NCBI GenBank assembly: GCA_010092805.1
Contig: JAADYY010000326.1
Span: 1-6,615 of the forward strand
Reading direction: 5' to 3'
From: Chloroflexota bacterium
GTDB lineage: Bacteria; Chloroflexota; Anaerolineae; Aggregatilineales; Phototrophicaceae
Length of the DNA stretch: 6,615 nucleotides
The translations under genes and the position numbers were made by a program. The notes under the pieces were generated by a model. The model had not been told where the DNA came from, made no database searches, and worked only from the letters and a program-made list of their open reading frames with translations. This document shows, piece after piece, positions 1 to 6,452 of the stretch. Each line of letters starts with the position of its first letter. The stretch's first letter is position 1.

Positions 1-1
1 A

Positions 2-334
2 TCAGGACAGCAGCAGATACAGAAACACTGTGATGCCGATGCCGATCAACACGCCGAAGATGGCCGAGCTGCACCCTGTTAACAGGTGCGGCTCCTGCCG
101 CTGCATCACGTAGGTGGGGCGGTCGCGCAGAAGTTCCCGCATCAGATCGAATTGAGCGATGCCGCTGATCACGTTGTGCCGATAGCGCAGGTAGGCCCGA
201 CCACCCACGATCAACACGACGGAGGCCAACAATAATCCGATCATCAACGCGAATCCGTTGAGTGTCGTTTCACCAATAAGCCACAAATGTAACTTTGCCA
301 GAAACTCAGCGACCCAATCCCCAATCGCTACCAT
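2..334 (-). CDS. Small two-TM membrane protein of unknown function
   Basis: Complete 110-residue reading frame with its stop at 4-2 and ATG at 334-332. I do not recognise the family. The start is well supported: an AAGGAG box (343-348 on the plus strand) lies 8 nt upstream of the ATG, and a TTGACA/TACGAT promoter lies about 100 bp upstream. Two hydrophobic segments are visible, roughly residues 27-45 and 90-109, the latter ending one residue before the C-terminus. An amphipathic N-terminal stretch (about 7-20) precedes the first. The loop of about 45 residues between them is rich in Arg (R46, R50, R52, R66, R70, R72, R79), so by the positive-inside rule it probably faces the cytoplasm, with both ends outside. 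It is transcribed divergently from the RelA/SpoT-ATPase fusion. A role as a membrane partner or effector of that system is possible but unsupported beyond position. Confidence is high for a real gene and low for any function. Confidence 0.75.
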   Translation of the reverse strand: MVAIGDWVAEFLAKLHLWLIGETTLNGFALMIGLLLASVVLIVGGRAYLRYRHNVISGIAQFDLMRELLRDRPTYVMQRQEPHLLTGCSSAIFGVLIGIGITVFLYLLLS

Positions 335-342
335 GAGTGAAA

Positions 343-348
343 CTCCTT
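343..348 (-). promoter_or_regulatory. Ribosome binding site of the small membrane protein
   Basis: AAGGAG on the minus strand, 8 nt before the ATG at 334-332. This is a near-consensus Shine-Dalgarno at ideal spacing. It is the main reason for accepting this short frame as a gene. Confidence 0.75.
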
Positions 349-435
349 CAACAAGCCCGTGTGATCAACACGAACGAGCGCGGTCTGGGGTATGTGATGA
401 AAGCTCTGCAATTAACGTTTGGCTCTTTATCTCCC

Positions 436-464
436 ATCGTATATCACCCACAGATTTCTGTCAA
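436..464 (-). promoter_or_regulatory. Putative sigma-70-type promoter for the minus-strand membrane protein gene
   Basis: Read on the minus strand, a perfect TTGACA -35 box (464-459) is followed after exactly 17 bp by TACGAT (441-436), which matches 4 of 6 bases of the -10 consensus including the key T1, A2 and T6. TATACG two bases closer is an alternative -10 but would leave a 15-bp spacer. Predicted transcription start is near 429, giving a leader of about 95 nt before the ATG at 334. The boxes fall inside the divergent intergenic region, where a promoter is expected. Confidence 0.45.
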
Positions 465-532
465 CTTATGATAGAAAGCTGAAAGCGAGTTGTCATAATT
501 TCAACAGCAACGGAAGTGATCTACTGAAAGCA

Positions 533-541
533 TGATATGAT
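533..541 (+). promoter_or_regulatory. Possible extended -10 promoter for the RelA/SpoT-ATPase operon
   Basis: TGATATGAT fits the extended -10 pattern TGnTATAAT with one mismatch in the hexamer. No convincing -35 hexamer sits 16-18 bp upstream, which extended -10 promoters can tolerate. The start would be near 548, about 38 nt before the GTG at 586. This is the best candidate I see, not a firm call. Confidence 0.3.
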
Positions 542-572
542 TGTGTTGATAAAAAGCGAGAAGATGACCACT

Positions 573-576
573 GGAG
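573..576 (+). promoter_or_regulatory. Ribosome binding site that selects the GTG start at 586
   Basis: GGAG lies 9 nt before the GTG at 586 and 18 nt before the next in-frame start, an ATG at 595. Spacing therefore favours the GTG. Confidence 0.55.
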
Positions 577-585
577 TGACTACCC

Positions 586-3500
586 GTGACAGATATGAGC
601 GATCCCAGCTTTCCCCTGGGTGATGTCAAATTGCCAGAGGAGATTGACAGATTCCTGACAGCGTTATGCGATTTAGGCCTGCCATCTTCCTCGCAGCATC
701 CTGATCATTGTGCGCGCATCCGTCGTCGAGTCAGCTACCTGTCTGCCTGGCACCTGCCGCCGAAGCTCTTGTGGGCGGGGGCGCTGCCCCTAAATCTCAC
801 CCTGCCTTCGCATCTCGCCGCCTTGGTGCCTGACGAAGCACAGCGGCTGCATCAACGGTTGGGGGCCACGCTGCCGCTGCTCGACTGGCATGACTCCGAA
901 CACAACGCTATGGCGCTCTACAGCCGTCAGAAGTCGCTGTTTCGGCTGCTCTACACCGATTTAGAGGTGGCGCTGCTAAACCTGGCAGACCATATGAGCT
1001 TGCTCGAGCTGTGGCAGCAGCCAGAAGACCGAAGTTTGGTGACGCTGCTGAGCCGCGAGAGCCGCGCCATCGTCGTGCCAATTCTGCGCCGCCTGGGCGC
1101 GCAGAATTGGCGTTGCCGCGTGTATAACACCGCCCTTCAGTATGATCCACACTACACAAAAGTCCTGGCAGATTACCACGATTTTATTTCCGAAGACGGC
1201 TGGTATCAGAAGCGTGTCCGCGAGATCGTCGACCGCACGCGCGAAGCGATCAATCGCGCAGGAATCACCGCACACGTAGAACAACGCGATCTTCATTTGC
1301 ACAGCTTCTACGAGCAGCATCAGGAACTGCGGCATCAACAGCGCAATACCTTCATCGTCCAAGTCATGGTTCATCCCGAAACGGAAGCCGACTGTTACAA
1401 GATCTTGAAGGTGGTGCACCAACTTGGCGAGCCGATTCGGATCGACGATTTGATCGCGCGACCGGGGAACAACGGCTATCGCACCCTCAAGACGCTCGTG
1501 CGCTACTGCCGGGCCGATGACGATTCTTATCAAGTGCGCTACCACATCGAAACCGATGCTATGTATAAGTTCAACTCGGAAGGCTACTTCGCGCACGAAC
1601 GTGCCAACGAAGCATCCGCGTGGTGGAACGATGTCGGCTACATGAACCATTGGCTTCCGCGCATTGAAGCCGCCGAAACCGATGGCAAAATCACGGTTTT
1701 CACCCCGGCGGCCATCCCCATCCAACTGCCGTCCCGCGCTACTGTGCTCGATTTCGCCTATCGCATTCACTCGGAGGTCGGCAATACCTGTGATGGCATT
1801 CGCGTTGGGCAGCAGCCGGTTCGTCTTGACCATAGGCCGGAACCGGGTGATGTCATTCAGGTCATCACCAACCCGTCGGCCCCCGGCCCCACAGAAGCGT
1901 GGCTTAAACTTGCCAAGACTCCGACCGCCCAGCGCTACATCCGGGCCTATTTGAATCATCATCAACTTCGGGGCGAGCGTGGGCAAACACATTTTCGGCA
2001 AATCCTCGATCTTGTGACTCAGGACTTCGGTCTCAACATCTCCAGCAAGGAGGTTGAAGCTGCCATTGAGGAATGGGTCTCGAGAAGCGCTGCATATCAC
2101 TCGGTCAATGAATACATGCACGCGGTCGCAGTCGGCAGCGAAAATCCGACAAAGCTGATCCGGCGGATCATCAATGATAAGGTCAGCGGCTGGATTGTGC
2201 AGCAGGACGGCACCAAGCTGCCAGAGCGCATCAGCGTGGCCATGTGCTGCATCCCCAACCCCAACAATGAGATTGTCGGGGTGCCGCGGCGTGCCCGCAG
2301 GCACAGCGCCATGTATTACAGCGTCCATCGTGCCGACTGTCCCACAATCGATCCAACGACCGCGCTTCCGCTCAAATGGGTGGATTTCAGCCCGCGCGAT
2401 CAAATTGCCGTTCAGATCGATGCGTGGGATCGCGAACGCCTCGCCCATGACATCCTGGAAGTGGCCCACAAAAATGGCTTCTTCGTTCGCCAGTTCAACG
2501 CGCGGGTGCTTTTGGGGGGTGGCGCTCGCATCGACATGCTGCTTGAGATAGAGCAACATACAACGTTGGATAATTTGGAGGAGCAGTTCGCCAAGGTTGA
2601 CCGAGTCAAACACGTCCATCTGCGCTATCTGACGCAGCGCGAAACGGAAATTCGCAATCGTAACCTGATGACAGCGAATCCTTACACCCCACAACCGATT
2701 CAAGATGCGATCATGTTCTTTGGGCGGGAGCGGGAATTGGCCGAACTGGCGCATTTTCTGAGCAGCCCAGCGCAGCGCAGCGCCCTGATCACCGGGCAGA
2801 GACGAGTCGGGAAAACGTCGACGCTGCTGAAACTCCAGCGCGACAACCGGTCGGCAGAATCGCCCTGGCTGCCTGTGCTCATCACATTGCAGGCCGACAG
2901 CCGTGTGCTGGAAAAGCTTGTCGGGCAAATCATCGAGGCCGTTAAGGGCGCGTTGGAACAATACAGCCCACAGATCAGCGCTCAAGTTTATCCGGGCGAC
3001 TCGCTGCCGCAGCGGTTACAGCAAGATCCTGCTAGCGCGCTGATCCGTTGGCTCAGGCACGTCACCGAGGCACTCGGCGAGCGTAAACTACTCCTCCTAT
3101 TCGACGAAGGGGATCGGCTTTTTGCCAAGCCAGGCAGCGACGCTCATGGCGCTGATGTGTTTGACTTTCTGCGCGATGTGAGCCAGGCACCGCAGGTTGA
3201 CCTCAAGCAGATTCATGTCATCAATGAGTATTATCTGCGCTGCCCACCCCAAAACCGACCGGAGTTCACCAAGTTTTTGACCAGCTCAAGCCGCACGATC
3301 CGCATCGGGGCGCTTGAAACGGCACCCGCGCAGGATTTGATACAAGTGCCTATGGCTGACCAGATCACGTTTTCGCCGGGTGCGGTGGATTACTTCCGTG
3401 AGCAGGTGAGCAACCAGCCCTACTACATCCATCGCCTCGCTGACGCCCTCGTCAACCACCTTGCCCGGCCCGAACAGCCGCAAAATGGCGAGATTATCGT

Positions 3501-3861
3501 CACCAGAAGCGATATTGACACGGTGATCGACACCTTCGCCAATGATCATGAGGGCGGTTCGATGACCTTCGCCCACGTGTTCGAGCTGCGCAGCGATATG
3601 GAAAAGCAGCTGCTCGACTTGATGATCGCAGCGCTCGAAGGTGATGCAACTCAGTCCGTTGCGGAGGCCGATCTGCTCAACACATTGTCCCCAGAAATGC
3701 AAACAGCGGCGCGCAGATCATTGAGCAACCTGGTCGCGGCAGATATTTTGGGCCGCGCCGCCCCCGGGGGCAGCCTCGCCTATCATTTCCAAACACCGCT
3801 CTTTGCACGCTGGCGCTATCGACAACTGTTCCCGTTGGAGTTGGGGAAGGTACCGCAATGA
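586..3861 (+). CDS. RelA/SpoT-like pseudoenzyme (HD-SYNTH-TGS-ZFD-ACT) fused to a STAND/AAA-type ATPase
   Basis: A 1091-residue fusion with a GTG start. Residues 1-200 resemble the Rel HD domain, but the His-Asp pair is replaced around P68-L69; a LAD motif remains at 133-135. Residues 225-345 align with the synthetase domain (RxLxxxS at 234-240, ARPGNNGY at 291-298). The Mg-binding Asp is absent (254-258 read NTFIV), the RxK Lys is L236, and no ExQIRT motif follows. TGS is at 368-428 with FAYRIH (H395) kept. The zinc finger keeps C554, C555, H581 and C585. ACT spans 606-681. The ATPase follows from about 695: FFGRERE at 711-717, Walker A GQRRVGKTS at 737-745, Walker B LLLLFDE ending at D840-E841, QPYYIHR at 944-950, and a probable winged helix at 1005-1085. 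It is therefore unlikely to make or degrade (p)ppGpp. Sensing of ribosome or tRNA state passed to the ATPase is inference. It overlaps the next gene by ATGA. A standard bifunctional Rel ends near 740 residues and has no ATPase. Confidence 0.9.
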   Translation: MTDMSDPSFPLGDVKLPEEIDRFLTALCDLGLPSSSQHPDHCARIRRRVSYLSAWHLPPKLLWAGALPLNLTLPSHLAALVPDEAQRLHQRLGATLPLLDWHDSEHNAMALYSRQKSLFRLLYTDLEVALLNLADHMSLLELWQQPEDRSLVTLLSRESRAIVVPILRRLGAQNWRCRVYNTALQYDPHYTKVLADYHDFISEDGWYQKRVREIVDRTREAINRAGITAHVEQRDLHLHSFYEQHQELRHQQRNTFIVQVMVHPETEADCYKILKVVHQLGEPIRIDDLIARPGNNGYRTLKTLVRYCRADDDSYQVRYHIETDAMYKFNSEGYFAHERANEASAWWNDVGYMNHWLPRIEAAETDGKITVFTPAAIPIQLPSRATVLDFAYRIHSEVGNTCDGIRVGQQPVRLDHRPEPGDVIQVITNPSAPGPTEAWLKLAKTPTAQRYIRAYLNHHQLRGERGQTHFRQILDLVTQDFGLNISSKEVEAAIEEWVSRSAAYHSVNEYMHAVAVGSENPTKLIRRIINDKVSGWIVQQDGTKLPERISVAMCCIPNPNNEIVGVPRRARRHSAMYYSVHRADCPTIDPTTALPLKWVDFSPRDQIAVQIDAWDRERLAHDILEVAHKNGFFVRQFNARVLLGGGARIDMLLEIEQHTTLDNLEEQFAKVDRVKHVHLRYLTQRETEIRNRNLMTANPYTPQPIQDAIMFFGRERELAELAHFLSSPAQRSALITGQRRVGKTSTLLKLQRDNRSAESPWLPVLITLQADSRVLEKLVGQIIEAVKGALEQYSPQISAQVYPGDSLPQRLQQDPASALIRWLRHVTEALGERKLLLLFDEGDRLFAKPGSDAHGADVFDFLRDVSQAPQVDLKQIHVINEYYLRCPPQNRPEFTKFLTSSSRTIRIGALETAPAQDLIQVPMADQITFSPGAVDYFREQVSNQPYYIHRLADALVNHLARPEQPQNGEIIVTRSDIDTVIDTFANDHEGGSMTFAHVFELRSDMEKQLLDLMIAALEGDATQSVAEADLLNTLSPEMQTAARRSLSNLVAADILGRAAPGGSLAYHFQTPLFARWRYRQLFPLELGKVPQ
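3843..3850 (+). promoter_or_regulatory. Ribosome binding site for the second operon gene
   Basis: GGGGAAGG ends 7 nt before the ATG at 3858 and lies inside the coding end of the upstream gene. Together with the ATGA stop/start overlap it suggests that ribosomes terminating on the fusion protein help start the partner, keeping the two in fixed ratio. Confidence 0.55.
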
Positions 3862-5192
3862 CAGCCAATCCATTCACGCGCCTGCAAAATCAGGCAGATA
3901 AGGTCAATTTGATCGGGCGTGAGGCCATTGTTGAACAGATTGCGCAGAAGACGACGAGCACCCTGCAAGCCAACTCTGTGCTCCTTTACGGGCTGACGGG
4001 CATCGGAAAATCCACGCTGATTCGCGCCATCACGCAGAACCCCAGCGCGATTTTCGCGCCAGCGTGCCAACCGGTGCTGGGCATCCCGTTTGCCGACTCA
4101 CCGGAGAACCTGCGCTTCCTGTCGATTGGGTTCAGGCACTACAACCCACATCACACAACCCCCGAAATGATATTCGCGGCCCTCGCTCACGGCATCGAGG
4201 AGCTTGAGCGGCATCAGTATCAAGCGCTGAAGCTGGAAAAGTTAAACCACCTGGATCCCATCGATTTCCAGAGCCTGTACAAAAAGGCGGCGCAAGCCCG
4301 CGCAGATTACCGGTTTGTCATTGGCATGGATGATTTTGACCGCGTGCTCATCGAGAATTCCGACATTGACGCGCTCAACAGCCTGCGCGCGCTGAGTCCG
4401 CTGGTAGCCTTCATCATCACCAGCACCCATTCACCCCGCGAGTGGCAGGAGCGCAGCGCTGCCTTGACGGGATCACCCTGGTTTAACATCTCCGTGCCGA
4501 CCGAGGTTTCGCTGTTTGCGCCAGACGAAGCGGCGGCGTTCGTGCGCGCTGCATTGGGCACCGGGGAAACCGTATCGATGCAAGACGCTGATGTCGATTG
4601 GCTGCTGAATTTCGCGGGGCCGCACCCACATTTTATTTTGCTGGTGGGCGAACAGGTACACCGCTATATCAAGCAGACAGGCCGCGTCTTGAGCGCGTCA
4701 AACGAGGTCGAACTGATCGCGGATCGCTGCCTCGAAGTGGCATGGAGTGCGTTGGTGGACTTTTGGCACCAATTCAGCGATGACCAGATGAACGTGATGC
4801 GGCAGGTGGCAGACACCGGATCGACCATACGAGATGCCGCGTTTGTCAGCCTGTGGAGAAAAGGCATTTTGCAAGCACAGGGGGAGGGTTGGCGCTTGTT
4901 TTCCAACTTGTTTGCCGAATTTGTGCGCCAGTTTGGGCGAGATCAAACGCCGCGTGAATTGACAGGCTTGACCCCGTTGGAGCAAAGCTTCTACCGATAT
5001 TTGAGCAGCAGCGCAGGTAAAATCTGCACCTACGACGAATTGATCAACAGCATTTGGCAACGCGACAAACCGCAGAACCCAAATGAAGCGTTGAATTCAC
5101 TGGCATCGCGTCTCCGGCGGAAAATCGACGACGCCGCAATCGGCGAATTGCAGACGTTTCGCGGCCAGGGCTATCGTTTCGTCCCCAAATAG
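3858..5192 (+). CDS. STAND-type P-loop ATPase with C-terminal OmpR/PhoB-like winged-helix DNA-binding domain
   Basis: A 444-residue cytoplasmic protein starting at the ATG of an ATGA overlap with the upstream gene. Residues 18-26 hold a LIGREAIVE motif like the one heading many prokaryotic STAND/AAA ATPases. Walker A is GLTGIGKST at 45-53. Walker B is the hydrophobic strand FVIGMDDFD at 153-161 (D158-D159). A strand ending in ST at 189-190 (FIITST) is in sensor-1 position, and GPHPHF at 254-259 sits where STAND proteins carry their GxP motif. Residues 371-443 match the OmpR/PhoB effector domain closely: LTPLEQSFYRYL, a YDELINSIW helix, the recognition-helix region SLASRLRRKID at 414-424, and the wing RGQGYRFVP at 435-443. 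No receiver domain is present, so activation should come from nucleotide state or a partner, most simply the upstream fusion ATPase. It probably acts as a transcription factor; targets are unknown. Its first residues MTANPF echo MTANPY at the start of the ATPase half of the upstream protein. Confidence 0.9.
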   Translation: MTANPFTRLQNQADKVNLIGREAIVEQIAQKTTSTLQANSVLLYGLTGIGKSTLIRAITQNPSAIFAPACQPVLGIPFADSPENLRFLSIGFRHYNPHHTTPEMIFAALAHGIEELERHQYQALKLEKLNHLDPIDFQSLYKKAAQARADYRFVIGMDDFDRVLIENSDIDALNSLRALSPLVAFIITSTHSPREWQERSAALTGSPWFNISVPTEVSLFAPDEAAAFVRAALGTGETVSMQDADVDWLLNFAGPHPHFILLVGEQVHRYIKQTGRVLSASNEVELIADRCLEVAWSALVDFWHQFSDDQMNVMRQVADTGSTIRDAAFVSLWRKGILQAQGEGWRLFSNLFAEFVRQFGRDQTPRELTGLTPLEQSFYRYLSSSAGKICTYDELINSIWQRDKPQNPNEALNSLASRLRRKIDDAAIGELQTFRGQGYRFVPK

Positions 5193-5203
5193 CCGCCCAA
5201 TAC

Positions 5204-5280
5204 GAGTGGTGATTTATGTGGACATGGCGTTGTTGTCCTTCGTTTCAGGGGCAAGGCAACATCCACAATATTCACCACTC
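5204..5280. repeat. 77-nt interrupted palindrome just downstream of the two-gene unit
   Basis: GAGTGGTGA (5204-5212) is perfectly complemented by TCACCACTC (5272-5280). Inside a 4x4 internal loop a second perfect block follows, TGTGGA (5217-5222) with TCCACA (5262-5267). GTTG (5229-5232) can further pair with CAAC (5257-5260). The outer 19 bp of each end are thus inverted copies at 16 of 19 positions. It begins 11 nt after the stop codon at 5192. There is no T-run on either side, so it is not a standard intrinsic terminator. It could be a small inverted-repeat element with MITE-like ends, although no target duplication is visible, or an mRNA 3'-end stabilising or terminating structure. Confidence 0.6.
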
Positions 5281-5364
5281 CCCCTGCTCATCAACGCACG
5301 CCGCTCGTAGGCCCACATCGGACCGCCTCGGCGCGAAAGCCATCGCCGTATAACTCCCCCTCCA

Positions 5365-5430
5365 TTCTGCTATTATGTCAGTAGCTTATATGATCTTGAT
5401 CCAAAATATAACATTTTTTTAACATCATCG
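5365..5430 (+). promoter_or_regulatory. AT-rich probable promoter region of the peptide ABC transporter genes
   Basis: This stretch is markedly AT-rich compared with its surroundings. It contains TATGAT (5389-5394, one mismatch to the -10 consensus) with only a poor -35 (TTCTGC, 18 bp upstream). An alternative pair is TTGATC (5396-5401) and TTTAAC (5418-5423) at 16 bp. Neither is strong. The location in the only gap before the transporter genes supports a promoter here, but not its exact boxes. Confidence 0.25.
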
Positions 5431-5471
5431 AAGTAATGTCCTTCAGGTCGTCACAAAATTGCCTACACTCG

Positions 5472-6452
5472 ATGAACGACTCTGTTCTTTTGAAGATCAA
5501 CCATCTAAAGACACACTATCACACCCCAGATGGCATCGTGAAAGCGGTTGATGATGTCAGTTTTCGGTTGCATTCGGGTCAACGCCTGGGCCTCATCGGC
5601 GAGTCCGGCTCCGGCAAGTCCACCATCGCCTACTCATTGATGCGCTTGATTCGCTCGCCCGGCAGAATCGAAGCGGGTGAAATTGTTCTGGATGGCATTG
5701 ACCTCCTGGGTGTCTCGGACGAGGAAATGCGGCAGGTGCGGCTGGCAGACATCGCGCTCGTCAGCCAGGGAGCCATGAACTCGCTTAACCCGGTGGTTCG
5801 CATCAAGCGGCAGTTTATCGATGGCCTGGAGAATCATGGGGTGCGGCTGACGCGCCGTGAGGCCCACACCCGGATCATCGATCTGCTGGTGCGCGTGGGG
5901 CTGAAACCCGAAGTCGCCGACATGTTCCCGCACGAACTCAGCGGCGGGATGAAGCAGCGTGTGTGTATCGCCATTGCGATCAGTATGGAGCCGAAACTCA
6001 TCATCGCCGATGAACCGACCAGCGCCCTCGATGTGGTGGTGCAGCGCCGCGTGATGCAAACTTTGCTGCGTGTGCAGGCGGAAATTGGGGCGGCGGTCAT
6101 CCTCATCGGCCACGATATGGGTCTCATGGCGCAGTTCGCCGAGCGCGTTGGGGTGATGTACGCGGGCAAGCTGGTGGAAGAAGGCCCCATCCACCAAATT
6201 TTCAGACAGCCCCAGCACCCCTACACCCAGACGCTGATCAACAGCCTGCCCAACCTGGAACGCAAAGAGATGATCCCGATTGCGGGCCGCCCCCCGAATT
6301 TATTGCATCCGCCGCCGGGGTGTGTGTTTCACCCGCGCTGTCCGCAGGTCATGGAGCGCTGCAAACACGAGATCCCGGCGGTGTATCACCCATCGCCCGA
6401 TCATCGCGCAGCCTGTCATCTCCTCGATGAACCGGAGCCAACCCGCTTATGA
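5472..6452 (+). CDS. Dipeptide/oligopeptide ABC transporter ATP-binding protein, OppD/DppD-like
   Basis: A 326-residue cytoplasmic ATPase that should power peptide (or related nickel/glycoside-type) import through a permease pair encoded elsewhere. Every ABC motif is present: Walker A GESGSGKST (43-51), Q-loop Gln 99 in LVSQGAMNSLNP, signature LSGGMKQ (156-162), Walker B LIIADE (177-181 plus E), D-loop SALD (184-187) and H-loop H214. The C-terminal oligopeptide-transporter domain follows, with HPYTQTL at 249-255 and PPGCVFHPRC at 281-290. Its four cysteines (C284, C290, C297, C315) match the DppD/OppD cluster that can hold [4Fe-4S]. I chose ATG 5472 because MNDSVLLKINHLKTHY is where the family begins. 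An ATG at 5436 would add 12 residues with no family resemblance. Neither start has a good ribosome binding site. Its stop overlaps the next start (ATGA, 6449-6452), so the two ATPases are co-translated. OppD and DppD cannot be told apart without the substrate-binding protein. Confidence 0.93.
   Translation: MNDSVLLKINHLKTHYHTPDGIVKAVDDVSFRLHSGQRLGLIGESGSGKSTIAYSLMRLIRSPGRIEAGEIVLDGIDLLGVSDEEMRQVRLADIALVSQGAMNSLNPVVRIKRQFIDGLENHGVRLTRREAHTRIIDLLVRVGLKPEVADMFPHELSGGMKQRVCIAIAISMEPKLIIADEPTSALDVVVQRRVMQTLLRVQAEIGAAVILIGHDMGLMAQFAERVGVMYAGKLVEEGPIHQIFRQPQHPYTQTLINSLPNLERKEMIPIAGRPPNLLHPPPGCVFHPRCPQVMERCKHEIPAVYHPSPDHRAACHLLDEPEPTRL

Noticed and set aside
258..482. Plus-strand 74-codon frame across the start of the membrane protein gene and the intergenic region.
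   Set aside because: It is antisense to the better-supported minus-strand gene and its composition is Ser/Thr/Cys-rich with no motif. It would also cover the divergent promoter.
586..2640. Calling this part a working relA/spoT (p)ppGpp synthetase/hydrolase.
   Set aside because: The overall domain order fits, but the His-Asp pair, the synthetase Asp, the RxK lysine and the ExQ motif cannot be found at the expected positions.
976..2985. Long minus-strand open frame (669 codons) opposite the RelA/SpoT-like region.
   Set aside because: It lies wholly antisense to a frame with recognisable TGS, zinc-finger, ACT and ATPase motifs and shows no domain of its own. It is a GC-biased shadow.
5329..5348. 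Small hairpin CGGCG/CGCCG.
   Set aside because: Only 5 bp with a 10-nt loop and no T-run follows, so it is likely chance in GC-rich sequence.
5414..5420. Run of seven T as an intrinsic terminator.
   Set aside because: No GC-rich hairpin lies directly upstream. The run is part of the AT-rich region before the transporter genes.
5436..5471. Start of the OppD/DppD-like gene at the upstream ATG, 5436.
   Set aside because: The added 12 residues do not resemble the family N-terminus, and no ribosome binding site favours it. It is not excluded, because the 5472 start also lacks a good one.
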